Origin: Dorea formicigenerans
Lineage (GTDB): Bacteria > Bacillota > Clostridia > Lachnospirales > Lachnospiraceae
Assembly (NCBI RefSeq): GCF_025150245.1
Contig: NZ_CP102279.1
Span: 2,353,423-2,417,422 of the forward strand
DNA length: 64,000 bases
Direction: 5' to 3'
Below, piece after piece: positions 47,025 to 54,936 of the stretch; position 1 is the first letter of the stretch; each line of letters begins with the position of its first letter. The notes beneath the pieces are model-generated. The model searched no databases. It was not told where the DNA came from and worked only from the letters and a program-made list of their open reading frames with translations. Both the position numbers and the translations under genes were made by a program.

Positions 47025-48425
47025 TTATACGTTCATCTTTTTGCAGATTTCCCTTGCCACGCAGATACCATTTGCAGATGCCTGCTGAAGTCCTCTTGTG
47101 ATAGATGCTCCGTCTCCCATGACGCGCAGATTCTTGATATTTGTCTCAAATTTATCGTTCACTACGACTTTATTCGAATAAAATTTTACTTCCACGCCGT
47201 AAAGCAAAGTCTCATCCGATGCAATTCCGGGTGTTACTTTATCGAGTGCCTTAATCATCTCATCTATCGCGACCATGATACGATGCGGGAATACCAGTGA
47301 TAAATCTCCAGGCACAGCATCTTTCAATGTCGGTGTAATATTGTTTCTCTGTAATCTTTCTGCAGTTGTTCTTCGTCCTCTTCTGAAATCACCATAACGC
47401 TGAAGCAAAATTTTGCCGTCGCTTAACATATTTCCAAGCTGGGCTATATGCTTACCATATTCGATTGGTGACTTAAAAGGCTCCGTAAAATTCTTAGATA
47501 CAAGGAGTGCAAAATTCGTATTCTTTGTCTTCATGTCTTTTGACTTATAAGCATGACCATTGACAACTGCAAGTCCGTTATCATAGTACTCTGTTGCCAC
47601 TTCTCCGGAAGGGTTCGTGCAGAATACGCGTACCTTATCATCAAATGTTGGTGTATAGTATACAAGTTTTGCCTCGTAAAGCTTCTCATTGAGTTCCTTC
47701 ATGATCTCATCGCGGACTTCTACCCGGACACCTACATCAACAGTACCATTCTGTGTTTTAATACCATGATTTTTACAGATTCCTTCAAACCAGCTTGAGC
47801 CTTCTCGTCCGATACCTGATACGATCTCATCCGCATAGTAAGTTTCCTCTTTGTCTGTGACGACCCCCTTTGCCACACCATCCTCAATTATGATATCCTG
47901 TACCATAGTCATGAACTTGATCTCTACACCTGAAGCCAGCAAATGTTCCTGCAGTCTTGTGTAAATCTTATATCCTTCCTCAGTTCCAAGATGGCGAATC
48001 GGACATTCGATCAGTTTGAGATTGGCACGAATTGCTTTCGCCCGGATCCTCTCGATAGCTTCGTAATCGTCAATTCCATAGACCTTCTCATCTGCCCCGA
48101 ATTTCAGATAAATATTGTCTGCTTCTTTGATCAGTTCTTCCGCCTTCTCATAGCCAAGGATCTCCGGCAAAGTTCCCCCTACATCTGGTGACAGAGATAG
48201 CTTTCCATCGGAAAATGCGCCTGCTCCCGCAAATCCTGTTGTGATAGAGCATGGCTTACAACCTACACAGACCTTTGTCGTGCGCTTCGGGCACTGACGC
48301 TTCTCGATAGAGCGTCCCTTCTCAATCATTAATACTTTCATATCCGGTTTCTGTCTCATTAATTCATAAGCACAGAAAATACCGGAAGGCCCTGCACCTA
48401 TAATAATTACGTCATATTTATTCAT
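47025..48425 (-). CDS. FAD-dependent oxidoreductase (COG2509-like)
   Basis: The 466-residue protein has an N-terminal FAD-binding Rossmann motif (YDVIIIGAGPSGIFCAYEL), a Cys cluster near residue 45-60 (RQCPKRTTKVCVGCKPC) that could be redox-active or bind iron-sulphur, and a C-terminal FAD motif (RVMGDGASITRGLQQA). Relatives are annotated as uncharacterised FAD-dependent dehydrogenases. ATG 48425 follows AAAGGTGG. It is not clearly part of an operon. Confidence 0.88.
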   Translation of the reverse strand: MNKYDVIIIGAGPSGIFCAYELMRQKPDMKVLMIEKGRSIEKRQCPKRTTKVCVGCKPCSITTGFAGAGAFSDGKLSLSPDVGGTLPEILGYEKAEELIKEADNIYLKFGADEKVYGIDDYEAIERIRAKAIRANLKLIECPIRHLGTEEGYKIYTRLQEHLLASGVEIKFMTMVQDIIIEDGVAKGVVTDKEETYYADEIVSGIGREGSSWFEGICKNHGIKTQNGTVDVGVRVEVRDEIMKELNEKLYEAKLVYYTPTFDDKVRVFCTNPSGEVATEYYDNGLAVVNGHAYKSKDMKTKNTNFALLVSKNFTEPFKSPIEYGKHIAQLGNMLSDGKILLQRYGDFRRGRRTTAERLQRNNITPTLKDAVPGDLSLVFPHRIMVAIDEMIKALDKVTPGIASDETLLYGVEVKFYSNKVVVNDKFETNIKNLRVMGDGASITRGLQQASANGICVAREICKKMNV

Positions 48426-48529
48426 ATATCTGATCCACCTTTCTGTGAATAAAAAGTATAACATTTCCATATAAAAAAGACAAGGTAAGTCCCGAAGCCA
48501 TACAAGCCTTCCGGCTCATTTTTTCTCCG

Positions 48530-49114
48530 TTAATTAATTACCTTGTCTATAGTGTCCTGTCCAATAATATCGATCAGTGAATGACTGACTAAAAATTCAT
48601 AAAACTTTACCGCTTCTTCTGCCGATATCTCATTCCTGTGCTTTGAGATCCAATACTTGATCCCATTGACCAGGGTCATAGCCTCATACTGCAAAAATGT
48701 CTCTTTGCTTATAATTTCTCCTTCTTTAATATGTATCGGATTACGCTCCACGACTACATGCACCAGATTACAGATGTTGTGATATAGCATATCTTCAAAG
48801 GAATTCTGCCCCTTCACTTCAAAGACCCGTGCATAATATTCTTTATCCGCAGCAATCTTTTTAAATATCATCTCCAATGCAGACCTTGCCATATTCATCT
48901 TCACAAGTTCCGTCGCACTGCTAAATACATCTTCCCACAAAAGCCATTCCATTACTTCATATTTATCCCGGAAGTAATTGTAGAATGTCGGGCGTATTAC
49001 CCCTGCTTCATCCGTGATCATCTTAATCGTAATCTTATCAAAAGATTTCTTCACGACCAATTCTTTGAATTTCTGCCCTAGAAGCGCTTTTGTCATCTCG
49101 CCCTTGCGTTCCAT
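48530..49114 (-). CDS. TetR family transcriptional regulator
   Basis: A 194-residue regulator with an N-terminal TetR DNA-binding domain (FDKITIKMITDEAGVIRPTFYNYFRDKYEVMEW spans residues 20-52) and a helical ligand domain. AGGAAGAG precedes the ATG. The near-perfect dyad at 49156-49191 lies on its promoter, consistent with autorepression. The SPASM radical SAM gene lies just upstream in the same direction; whether it too is controlled cannot be told. The ligand is unknown. Confidence 0.9.
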   Translation of the reverse strand: MERKGEMTKALLGQKFKELVVKKSFDKITIKMITDEAGVIRPTFYNYFRDKYEVMEWLLWEDVFSSATELVKMNMARSALEMIFKKIAADKEYYARVFEVKGQNSFEDMLYHNICNLVHVVVERNPIHIKEGEIISKETFLQYEAMTLVNGIKYWISKHRNEISAEEAVKFYEFLVSHSLIDIIGQDTIDKVIN

Positions 49115-49148
49115 GATTATCTCTTCCTCACAACATAATCTGTGAATT

Positions 49149-49191
49149 ATTATAACACAGATTCCGTGTTCTAAACAAGACGGAACCTGTG
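49149..49191 (-). promoter_or_regulatory. tetR-like promoter with overlapping 12-bp operator dyad
   Basis: On the minus strand TTGTTT (49178-49173) and TATAAT (49154-49149) are 18 bases apart. CACAGATTCCGT (49156-49167) and ACGGAACCTGTG (49180-49191) form a dyad with one G-U type mismatch; one half lies in the promoter spacer and the other upstream of -35. Confidence 0.7.
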
Positions 49192-49245
49192 CCTAAAATA
49201 TCAGATTCAGTATTTCACCCCTCCATGAAATACCAAGTCCATTGT

Positions 49246-50643
49246 TTATTTCTGTTTATAATTCTGATAGCCTTTCGCCTCACGCGGATGCTCGCTCCAA
49301 AGTTTATCCGCACACTCTGACCAACACTTCGCGTAAGTATGACATTTGCCACACAGATGCTCCACTGTTTCCGGTGACTGAAGATCTGTGGATTTGGCAC
49401 CTGTCTCATGTACCATCTGTTGCAGCAATTCCGGATTTTCCAGCATCGGACATGGTTTTAAATGATTACAGTTAAATGGCTGATGATCCCGATATGCCAT
49501 AAAAAGCGGCTGTCTGAGCGCATCTAATAAAGATACTTCTTTTATATTGGCTCCAGAATAATGGATAAATACACACGGTTCCACATCTCCGTTCGGATTA
49601 ATGTGGCAATAATTTCTTCCCCCTGCAATACAACCGCCTACAAATTCACCATCATTCTGGAAGTCCATAGCAAAAATAGGTTTTCCACCGTTCGTGGAAC
49701 GAATCTTACGAACTCTGTGATACATATATTCTCTCTGCTCTTTTGTCGGTAAAAGTTCCACTGCCGCATCATTTCCTACCGGCATATAATGGAAATACCA
49801 TGTAAATCTACATCCTTTTTCAATGATCATATCCAGGAACTCATCGGACGTAACTGTCTCAATGTTCTTACTTGTATAACAGATAGATGTTCCAAAAATC
49901 TGACCGGAATCCTTCAGCAGATCCATAGCATGCAATACTTTTTCATACACACCTGCGCCTCTTCTGAGATCATTAACTTCCTCAAATCCTTCCAGACTGA
50001 TAGAAAGAGACAGATTGCCGACTTCTTTCATCTGCTCACAAAATGCTTCATCAACCAGTGTTCCATTCGTAAATGCATGGAATGCGCAATCATTATGTTT
50101 CTTACACAACTTTATAATGTCATCTTTTCTGACAAGCGGTTCTCCGCCAGTATACATGTAGAAGTAAATTCCAAGCTCTTTTCCCTGTGTAATAACACTG
50201 TCCAGGTCATTGTATGTAAGATTCAGCCGATTTCCATATTCTGCCGCCCAGCAGCCGGTACAGTGCAGATTACAGGCACTGGTCGGATCCATAAGAATCA
50301 GCCACGGGATATTACAGTCATATTTCTTACGCATTTCACGGATTGTCTTTGTTCCGTAAAATGCTGCCTCATATCCCAGATTCAATGCAGTCTGACGAAT
50401 GACATATGGATCCAATTCATCAATCATGTGGTTGACATATTTTACCCATTTATTATCTGGATCTTGAATCATCTTACGTGCAGCCTCATAATTTTCTTTT
50501 TGGAAATTGTCTCCCATATATTTTTCTGTCAGATCTACCAGTTCCAAAAGACCTTTTTCACGATCTTTCTTCACATGTTTTAACACTGCATCAATCGCGG
50601 TTCCATACGCTGCTCTGGCAGCCTTATGTGTCAATGTACCCAT
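49246..50643 (-). CDS. radical SAM protein with SPASM-like C-terminal domain
   Basis: The 465-residue protein has a helical N-terminal region (1-110), the radical SAM domain with cluster motif CNLHCTGC and YTGGEPL, and a Cys-rich C-terminus that could bind auxiliary iron-sulphur clusters: CIAGGRNYCHINPNGDVEPC, then CPML and CGKCHTYAKCWSEC. SPASM-type enzymes modify peptides or proteins or mature other enzymes, but no precursor peptide gene is seen nearby. ATG 50643 follows GGAGGAAA. Neighbours are the TetR regulator gene downstream and mntP upstream. Confidence 0.9.
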   Translation of the reverse strand: MGTLTHKAARAAYGTAIDAVLKHVKKDREKGLLELVDLTEKYMGDNFQKENYEAARKMIQDPDNKWVKYVNHMIDELDPYVIRQTALNLGYEAAFYGTKTIREMRKKYDCNIPWLILMDPTSACNLHCTGCWAAEYGNRLNLTYNDLDSVITQGKELGIYFYMYTGGEPLVRKDDIIKLCKKHNDCAFHAFTNGTLVDEAFCEQMKEVGNLSLSISLEGFEEVNDLRRGAGVYEKVLHAMDLLKDSGQIFGTSICYTSKNIETVTSDEFLDMIIEKGCRFTWYFHYMPVGNDAAVELLPTKEQREYMYHRVRKIRSTNGGKPIFAMDFQNDGEFVGGCIAGGRNYCHINPNGDVEPCVFIHYSGANIKEVSLLDALRQPLFMAYRDHQPFNCNHLKPCPMLENPELLQQMVHETGAKSTDLQSPETVEHLCGKCHTYAKCWSECADKLWSEHPREAKGYQNYKQK

Positions 50644-50706
50644 ATCACATTTCCTCCTCGTATATCTTATTTTTTCAATATTTGAGCTGATTATCAACAT
50701 TGCACA

Positions 50707-51294
50707 TCAATACATGCAATATTGAATCACTACATCTACTCCTGCAATCAGGAACAATGCGCCACCTGCAAGATATGCTTGACTATTATGCACTGTACCA
50801 AGCCTATATCCTACATATACACCACCAATTACACTCAGTACTGTAATTGGGAAAATCGTCAGTGACTGGTGGATCATTTGCGCTTCCAGAAACCCCATTC
50901 CAATTCCCGCAAGAAATGCATCTACACTTGTAATAAGTGCCAAAAATGTCGTTTTCTTCCAGTCAATTTCATCATTGCGCTGTTCAAGAATGTTTCGCTT
51001 CTTAAGTCCCTTCCAGATCATATATATGCCTAATCCTATAAATATCAGAACTGTCACTGCCTCCCAATGATCTGCAATTCGTGAACTTGAATTTGAAGAA
51101 TCCCGGAATATCGGCAACAGAGTAAGCAGATTTCCTACAATCAGACACCCCCATTGAACACCTCCGAAAAGCAGGCATAAACCAAATAGATTTTTCTTAT
51201 TGATCTTTGAAAATCCAGCCCCCATATAAGCCATCGCTACAAATACATCTAAAGACAATCCTGCTGAGATTATTACAATCTCAAGAACAGACAT
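50707..51294 (-). CDS. mntP: manganese efflux pump MntP
   Basis: A six-helix membrane protein of about 195 residues made of two homologous halves, each with a conserved Asp: GLSLDVFVAMAYMG and ITSVDAFLAGIGMG. MntP homologues export Mn2+. I choose ATG 51294; ATG 51300 is equally possible. In many bacteria the gene is preceded by a yybP-ykoY riboswitch; I looked for it in the 340 bases upstream and saw no match. Confidence 0.88.
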   Translation of the reverse strand: MSVLEIVIISAGLSLDVFVAMAYMGAGFSKINKKNLFGLCLLFGGVQWGCLIVGNLLTLLPIFRDSSNSSSRIADHWEAVTVLIFIGLGIYMIWKGLKKRNILEQRNDEIDWKKTTFLALITSVDAFLAGIGMGFLEAQMIHQSLTIFPITVLSVIGGVYVGYRLGTVHNSQAYLAGGALFLIAGVDVVIQYCMY

Positions 51295-51562
51295 AACCAT
51301 CACCTGCCTTGTACTCTTAATTATGTTGTGATGAACAAAACCTTTCACTTCTCATGCATTTGCTCACAAATAAGTAAAAAAGTTTTGTTCCGTCCCTTGA
51401 CATCATTGTATTAAAACATGAAAAAGAAAGGAATGTACAAAAGGTGGGAAACGTTATCCAAATGCTACATTTATAAAAATATGTCGCATACATTCTCACT
51501 CTCTGATAGAAAATGTTTTTTCTCCGAAAGATTATTTCATCTGCCATAAGATTACAATATAG
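51295..51562. other. intergenic region upstream of mntP
   Basis: This stretch contains no credible coding frame. It holds a 9-bp perfect inverted repeat GAACAAAAC/GTTTTGTTC (51333-51341 and 51382-51390), which would form a leader stem-loop in the mntP mRNA, and a LacI-like near-palindrome GGATAACGTTTCC (minus strand, around 51446-51458). No clear consensus promoter was found. Confidence 0.4.
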
Positions 51563-51608
51563 AAAAGAACACCTTCCAAAAAATCTGCATTTTTCAGAAA
51601 GTGTTCTT
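51563..51608 (-). terminator. terminator after the AICAR formyltransferase gene
   Basis: AAGAACACCTTCC and AAAGTGTTCTT arms pair around a long A/T loop; the minus-strand RNA ends in a run of U (UUUUCU). It lies about 25 bases beyond the stop. Confidence 0.75.
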
Positions 51609-51633
51609 CTTAATTATTCTATGTTCTTTTTTC

Positions 51634-52812
51634 TTAGTGATGGAACAGACGAATACCTGTGAATGACATCACCATGTTATATTTGTTACATGTATCGATA
51701 ACATTGTCATCTCTTACAGAACCACCAGGCTGTGCAATATATGTAACACCACTCTTGTGTGCTCTTTCAATGTTGTCTCCAAATGGGAAGAAGGCGTCAG
51801 ATCCAAGAGCGACACCTGTCAGTTTGTCCAGCCATTCTCTCTTGGCCTCTCTTGTAAATACTTCCGGCTTTTCTTTGAAAATATTTGGCCATGCGTCATC
51901 TGAAAGCACATCCATATAATCCTCACCGATATAAAGATCAATTGCATTGTCTCTGTCAGCACGACGGATATGATCTACAAATGGAAGATTCATAACCTGT
52001 GGAGATTGTCTTAACCACCAGTTATCTGCTTTCTGTCCGGCAAGTCTTGTACAATGAATCCTGGACTGCTGTCCGGCACCAATTCCAATTGCCTGTCCAT
52101 CTTTTACGAAGCATACAGAATTGGACTGTGTATATTTCAAAGTAATCATGGAAATTGCAAGATCAATTTTAGCCTGATCTGTCAGTTCTTTATTCTCTGT
52201 AACAATGTTGGAGAAGAAATCATTGTCAATCTTTAATTCATTTCTTCCCTGCTCAAATGTAATTCCAAATACTTCTTTATGTTCAATCGGATCTGGTACA
52301 TAATCCGGATCGATCTGAATAACATTGTAATTACCTTTTTTCTTCTCCTTCAGAATCTCAAGCGCTTCCGGCTCATATCCAGGAGCGATCACGCCGTCAG
52401 ATACTTCTCTCTTGATAAGTTTTGCTGTATCGACGTCACAGACATCAGAAAGTGAAATAAAATCACCAAAAGATGACATACGGTCTGCACCTCTTGCTCT
52501 TGCGTAAGCGCTTGCAAGCGGTGACAGTTCACCAAGATCATCTACCCAGTAAATCTTAGCCAATGTCTCATCAAGCGGAAGTCCCACTGCAGCTCCTGCA
52601 GGTGATACATGCTTAAATGATGTTGCAGCCGGAAGTCCTGTAGCTTTCTTAAGCTCACTGACTAACTGCCATCCGTTAAATGCATCCAGGAAATTGATAT
52701 ATCCTGGTCTGCCGTTCAATACCTGAATCGGAAGATCCTTTCCATTCTTCATATAAATCTTGGATGGTTTCTGATTCGGGTTACATCCATATTTTAATTC
52801 CAGTTCTTTCAT
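51634..52812 (-). CDS. stand-alone AICAR formyltransferase
   Basis: The 392-residue enzyme transfers a formyl group to AICAR to make FAICAR, step 9 of purine synthesis. It corresponds to the AICARFT domain of PurH (MKELELKYGCNPNQKP, SFKHVSPAGAAVG with the catalytic Lys-His, SDGVIAPGYEPEAL, KYTQSNSVCFVKDGQ, IAQPGGSVRDD) but lacks the N-terminal MGS-like IMP cyclohydrolase domain. The missing activity is encoded next to it by a PurO-type gene, 10 bp upstream, so the two together replace bifunctional PurH. Confidence 0.93.
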   Translation of the reverse strand: MKELELKYGCNPNQKPSKIYMKNGKDLPIQVLNGRPGYINFLDAFNGWQLVSELKKATGLPAATSFKHVSPAGAAVGLPLDETLAKIYWVDDLGELSPLASAYARARGADRMSSFGDFISLSDVCDVDTAKLIKREVSDGVIAPGYEPEALEILKEKKKGNYNVIQIDPDYVPDPIEHKEVFGITFEQGRNELKIDNDFFSNIVTENKELTDQAKIDLAISMITLKYTQSNSVCFVKDGQAIGIGAGQQSRIHCTRLAGQKADNWWLRQSPQVMNLPFVDHIRRADRDNAIDLYIGEDYMDVLSDDAWPNIFKEKPEVFTREAKREWLDKLTGVALGSDAFFPFGDNIERAHKSGVTYIAQPGGSVRDDNVIDTCNKYNMVMSFTGIRLFHH

Positions 52813-52822
52813 GATATTCCTC

Positions 52823-53536
52823 CTACTGATTCTTATTTATGATCTTTGTCTCATAAGTTCCGGTTGCAATATCAATATAACGCACAAAAAGTGAAACTTT
52901 ATTATCTGCATTCAGACTGTTCCATACAAGATCTGTAAATGCTTCCATATCATCCGGAATGCTGACAAGCTTTGGCTCCCCTTCAAAACTTGGAAGTGGA
53001 TTACCATCACACTTGTATGTATGGATAAAATGTCCCTCTCCTGCTGCTGGATTCTCATATGCAAAGGTATAGCGGTGTGAACTCTCCGGATTACCATTGT
53101 TGCTCTTTAAAATAGACATTGCATAGTTGTATGTTCCATTCTCAATATGCATGATTCCGGAAATACGAGGAGTATAATTCGGTCCGTCCGGCTCAAATGT
53201 ACGACTTCTCAGTGACTGTTCAAAAGTGAGCTGCTTGTCCATGCCTTCATAAACCGTGTCTGTCTGGTCGCCATTCGTCACAATGGTCTTATTACCAAGC
53301 ACACGCACCGGTGCATAAATGATCAGACTTGGATCTGTAAGCTTTGACGGATCAAATGCCTGTGTACGGATTCCTTCTCCATCTTCTACGAACACGCGGT
53401 TTCTGCTGTTCTCACTTCTTCCCATAATAAAATATGCGGTCACAGCCTTCGTACCGTCCGCACTTCTACCAATAATAATTCCACGTCCCGGGTAGGAATT
53501 ACTCTGTAATTCTTTTTCAAGATTCAACATTTCCAT
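52823..53536 (-). CDS. purO: IMP cyclohydrolase, PurO type
   Basis: A protein of about 237 residues matching the archaeal-type IMP cyclohydrolase family: SYPGRGIIIGRS, AVTAYFIMGRSENSRNRVF, LIIYAPVRVL, NYTPRISGI and AGEGHFIHTY. It closes FAICAR to IMP, the last step of purine synthesis, and is unrelated to the PurH MGS domain. ATG 53536 follows GGAGG. The gene is directly upstream of the stand-alone AICAR formyltransferase. Confidence 0.9.
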   Translation of the reverse strand: MEMLNLEKELQSNSYPGRGIIIGRSADGTKAVTAYFIMGRSENSRNRVFVEDGEGIRTQAFDPSKLTDPSLIIYAPVRVLGNKTIVTNGDQTDTVYEGMDKQLTFEQSLRSRTFEPDGPNYTPRISGIMHIENGTYNYAMSILKSNNGNPESSHRYTFAYENPAAGEGHFIHTYKCDGNPLPSFEGEPKLVSIPDDMEAFTDLVWNSLNADNKVSLFVRYIDIATGTYETKIINKNQ

Positions 53537-53642
53537 GAATATTCTCCTCCACAAGTATTCTAGTAACTGATCAAATCACATAATTAACAGATTATATCCT
53601 CATATGATCACCAATTACTACGCGCTATGCGCTCTTACAACT

Positions 53643-53671
53643 ATTATATAAAAAATAATGATGTTTTTCCA
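53643..53671 (-). promoter_or_regulatory. promoter of purO and the AICAR formyltransferase gene
   Basis: TATAAT (53648-53643) with a weak -35 TGGAAA (53671-53666), 17-base spacer, on the minus strand. The leader to purO would be about 100 bases. I looked for a purine riboswitch (ATGG...TCTACC pattern) and saw none. Confidence 0.5.
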
Positions 53672-53755
53672 GTCTTATTTGTGGTATATTATAAATAACT
53701 ATTTAACCATTTTCATACATGGTTTTATATTTATCTGAATACGGAGGAAGAAACT

Positions 53756-54844
53756 ATGAAAAAAAAGCATTTATGCCTTGTGTTAACGCTTATCTTTGCG
53801 TTGTTACTTGGCGGATGTGCCAGCGGTGAGACCGCAGACAAGTATGTAGGAGATCTGATCACTTCTATAAAAAAAGAGGATCCGTCTTCTTTATCTTCTT
53901 TTCTGGAACAGGGAATTTCAGATGAGAACGAAACGTATGTACTTCAGTTTCCGGACGAGCTAAAAGATTCTTATCTTAAGTTCCTTCAGGCATCATTTAA
54001 TGCCGTAGAATTTGAGATAAATGGTGCTAAAAAAATTGACGATGAACGTTATTCTGTGCAACTTACTTTTACTCCACTGGATATTAAAGCAACTACAAAA
54101 GACACTTGCGAAAAATATAGTCCGGCCATCTCTTCTACAGATTTGAATACTGAGATGACAAAGCTTCTCGAAAAAGCAACGGAAGCTGTAAAAAGCTCTC
54201 CTTCTTACGAAGCCTCCACTCAGCTTACACTGGAGGTTAAGAAGTCAAAAGACGGTTACAGCCTTGATGACGAGCAGTTACAGAAATTATTCTCTGCTAC
54301 TATGGATAACATTATGGCACCATATGACAGTGTATGCGAGATACTGGACGCTCAGGATTATCTCACATCCTGTCTGAATGCACTGTTTAAAAATGATGTA
54401 GCCGAATATGCAAAACATACTGGCGAGGACGAGTCTTCTGTCCAGTCTCAATTAGAAAGTTCTATGTACGCTCCACCGGAAGAGCTGAGTGCCTCATACA
54501 CAGATCGTTATAGCGCTGCGCTGAAAGCAATCTGTAATAACTGTCAGTATTCTGTTGGAACACCAAAGAAACAGGACGGATTATTTAATTACATTATTGA
54601 TGTAACTGTAACTCCAAACACAAGTTTCCAAAGTGCTATGAACGAACTCGAAACCGGAACTTACTATTCTGAGGAAGAAGTAGATCGTGCTCTTGTAGAA
54701 TTGATGGAAAAATACGCTGCTGCACCAACTTATGGTGCACAGACAACGGTTACCGTTTCTCTGAACTTCAAAACACTGTCAGCGGCCGGTGCCGAAGATT
54801 CTGAGATTACTTCATTAATTGATACCATACTTCCAGTAGAATAG
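53756..54844 (+). CDS. DUF5105-like lipoprotein
   Basis: The 362-residue protein has a lipoprotein signal (MKKKHLCLVLTLIFALLLGGC, read as two parts; lipobox LGGC, Cys 21) and two repeats of a soluble alpha/beta fold resembling DUF5105 (first YVGDLITSIKKEDPSSL..., second YLTSCLNALFKNDVAEYAKH). It should be anchored on the outer face of the membrane. It is the only plus-strand gene in the second half of the window, is monocistronic, and ends at a bidirectional terminator. Function unknown. CGGAGGAAG precedes the ATG. Confidence 0.8.
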   Translation: MKKKHLCLVLTLIFALLLGGCASGETADKYVGDLITSIKKEDPSSLSSFLEQGISDENETYVLQFPDELKDSYLKFLQASFNAVEFEINGAKKIDDERYSVQLTFTPLDIKATTKDTCEKYSPAISSTDLNTEMTKLLEKATEAVKSSPSYEASTQLTLEVKKSKDGYSLDDEQLQKLFSATMDNIMAPYDSVCEILDAQDYLTSCLNALFKNDVAEYAKHTGEDESSVQSQLESSMYAPPEELSASYTDRYSAALKAICNNCQYSVGTPKKQDGLFNYIIDVTVTPNTSFQSAMNELETGTYYSEEEVDRALVELMEKYAAAPTYGAQTTVTVSLNFKTLSAAGAEDSEITSLIDTILPVE

Positions 54845-54866
54845 AGCATTCAGAATAAAACTGTAT

Positions 54867-54904
54867 AAAAGAACCTGCCCCAAAATTGTGAGGCAGGTTC
54901 TTTT
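54867..54904. terminator. bidirectional terminator between the lipoprotein and htpG
   Basis: AAAAGAACCTGCC and its exact complement form 13-bp arms around 12 bases, with U-rich ends on both strands. It lies between the convergent lipoprotein and htpG genes. Confidence 0.92.
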
Positions 54905-54936
54905 ATACTTATATCACTATGGATCCAATATTGAAT

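Noticed and set aside
49789-50583. 264-residue plus-strand frame
   Set aside because: It is antisense to the SPASM radical SAM gene, has no ribosome site, and codon use does not fit.
51295-51560. yybP-ykoY manganese riboswitch before mntP
   Set aside because: I could not find the conserved core; only an unrelated 9-bp inverted repeat is seen.
53537-53755. Purine riboswitch before purO
   Set aside because: The conserved core bases and the three-helix layout are not present.
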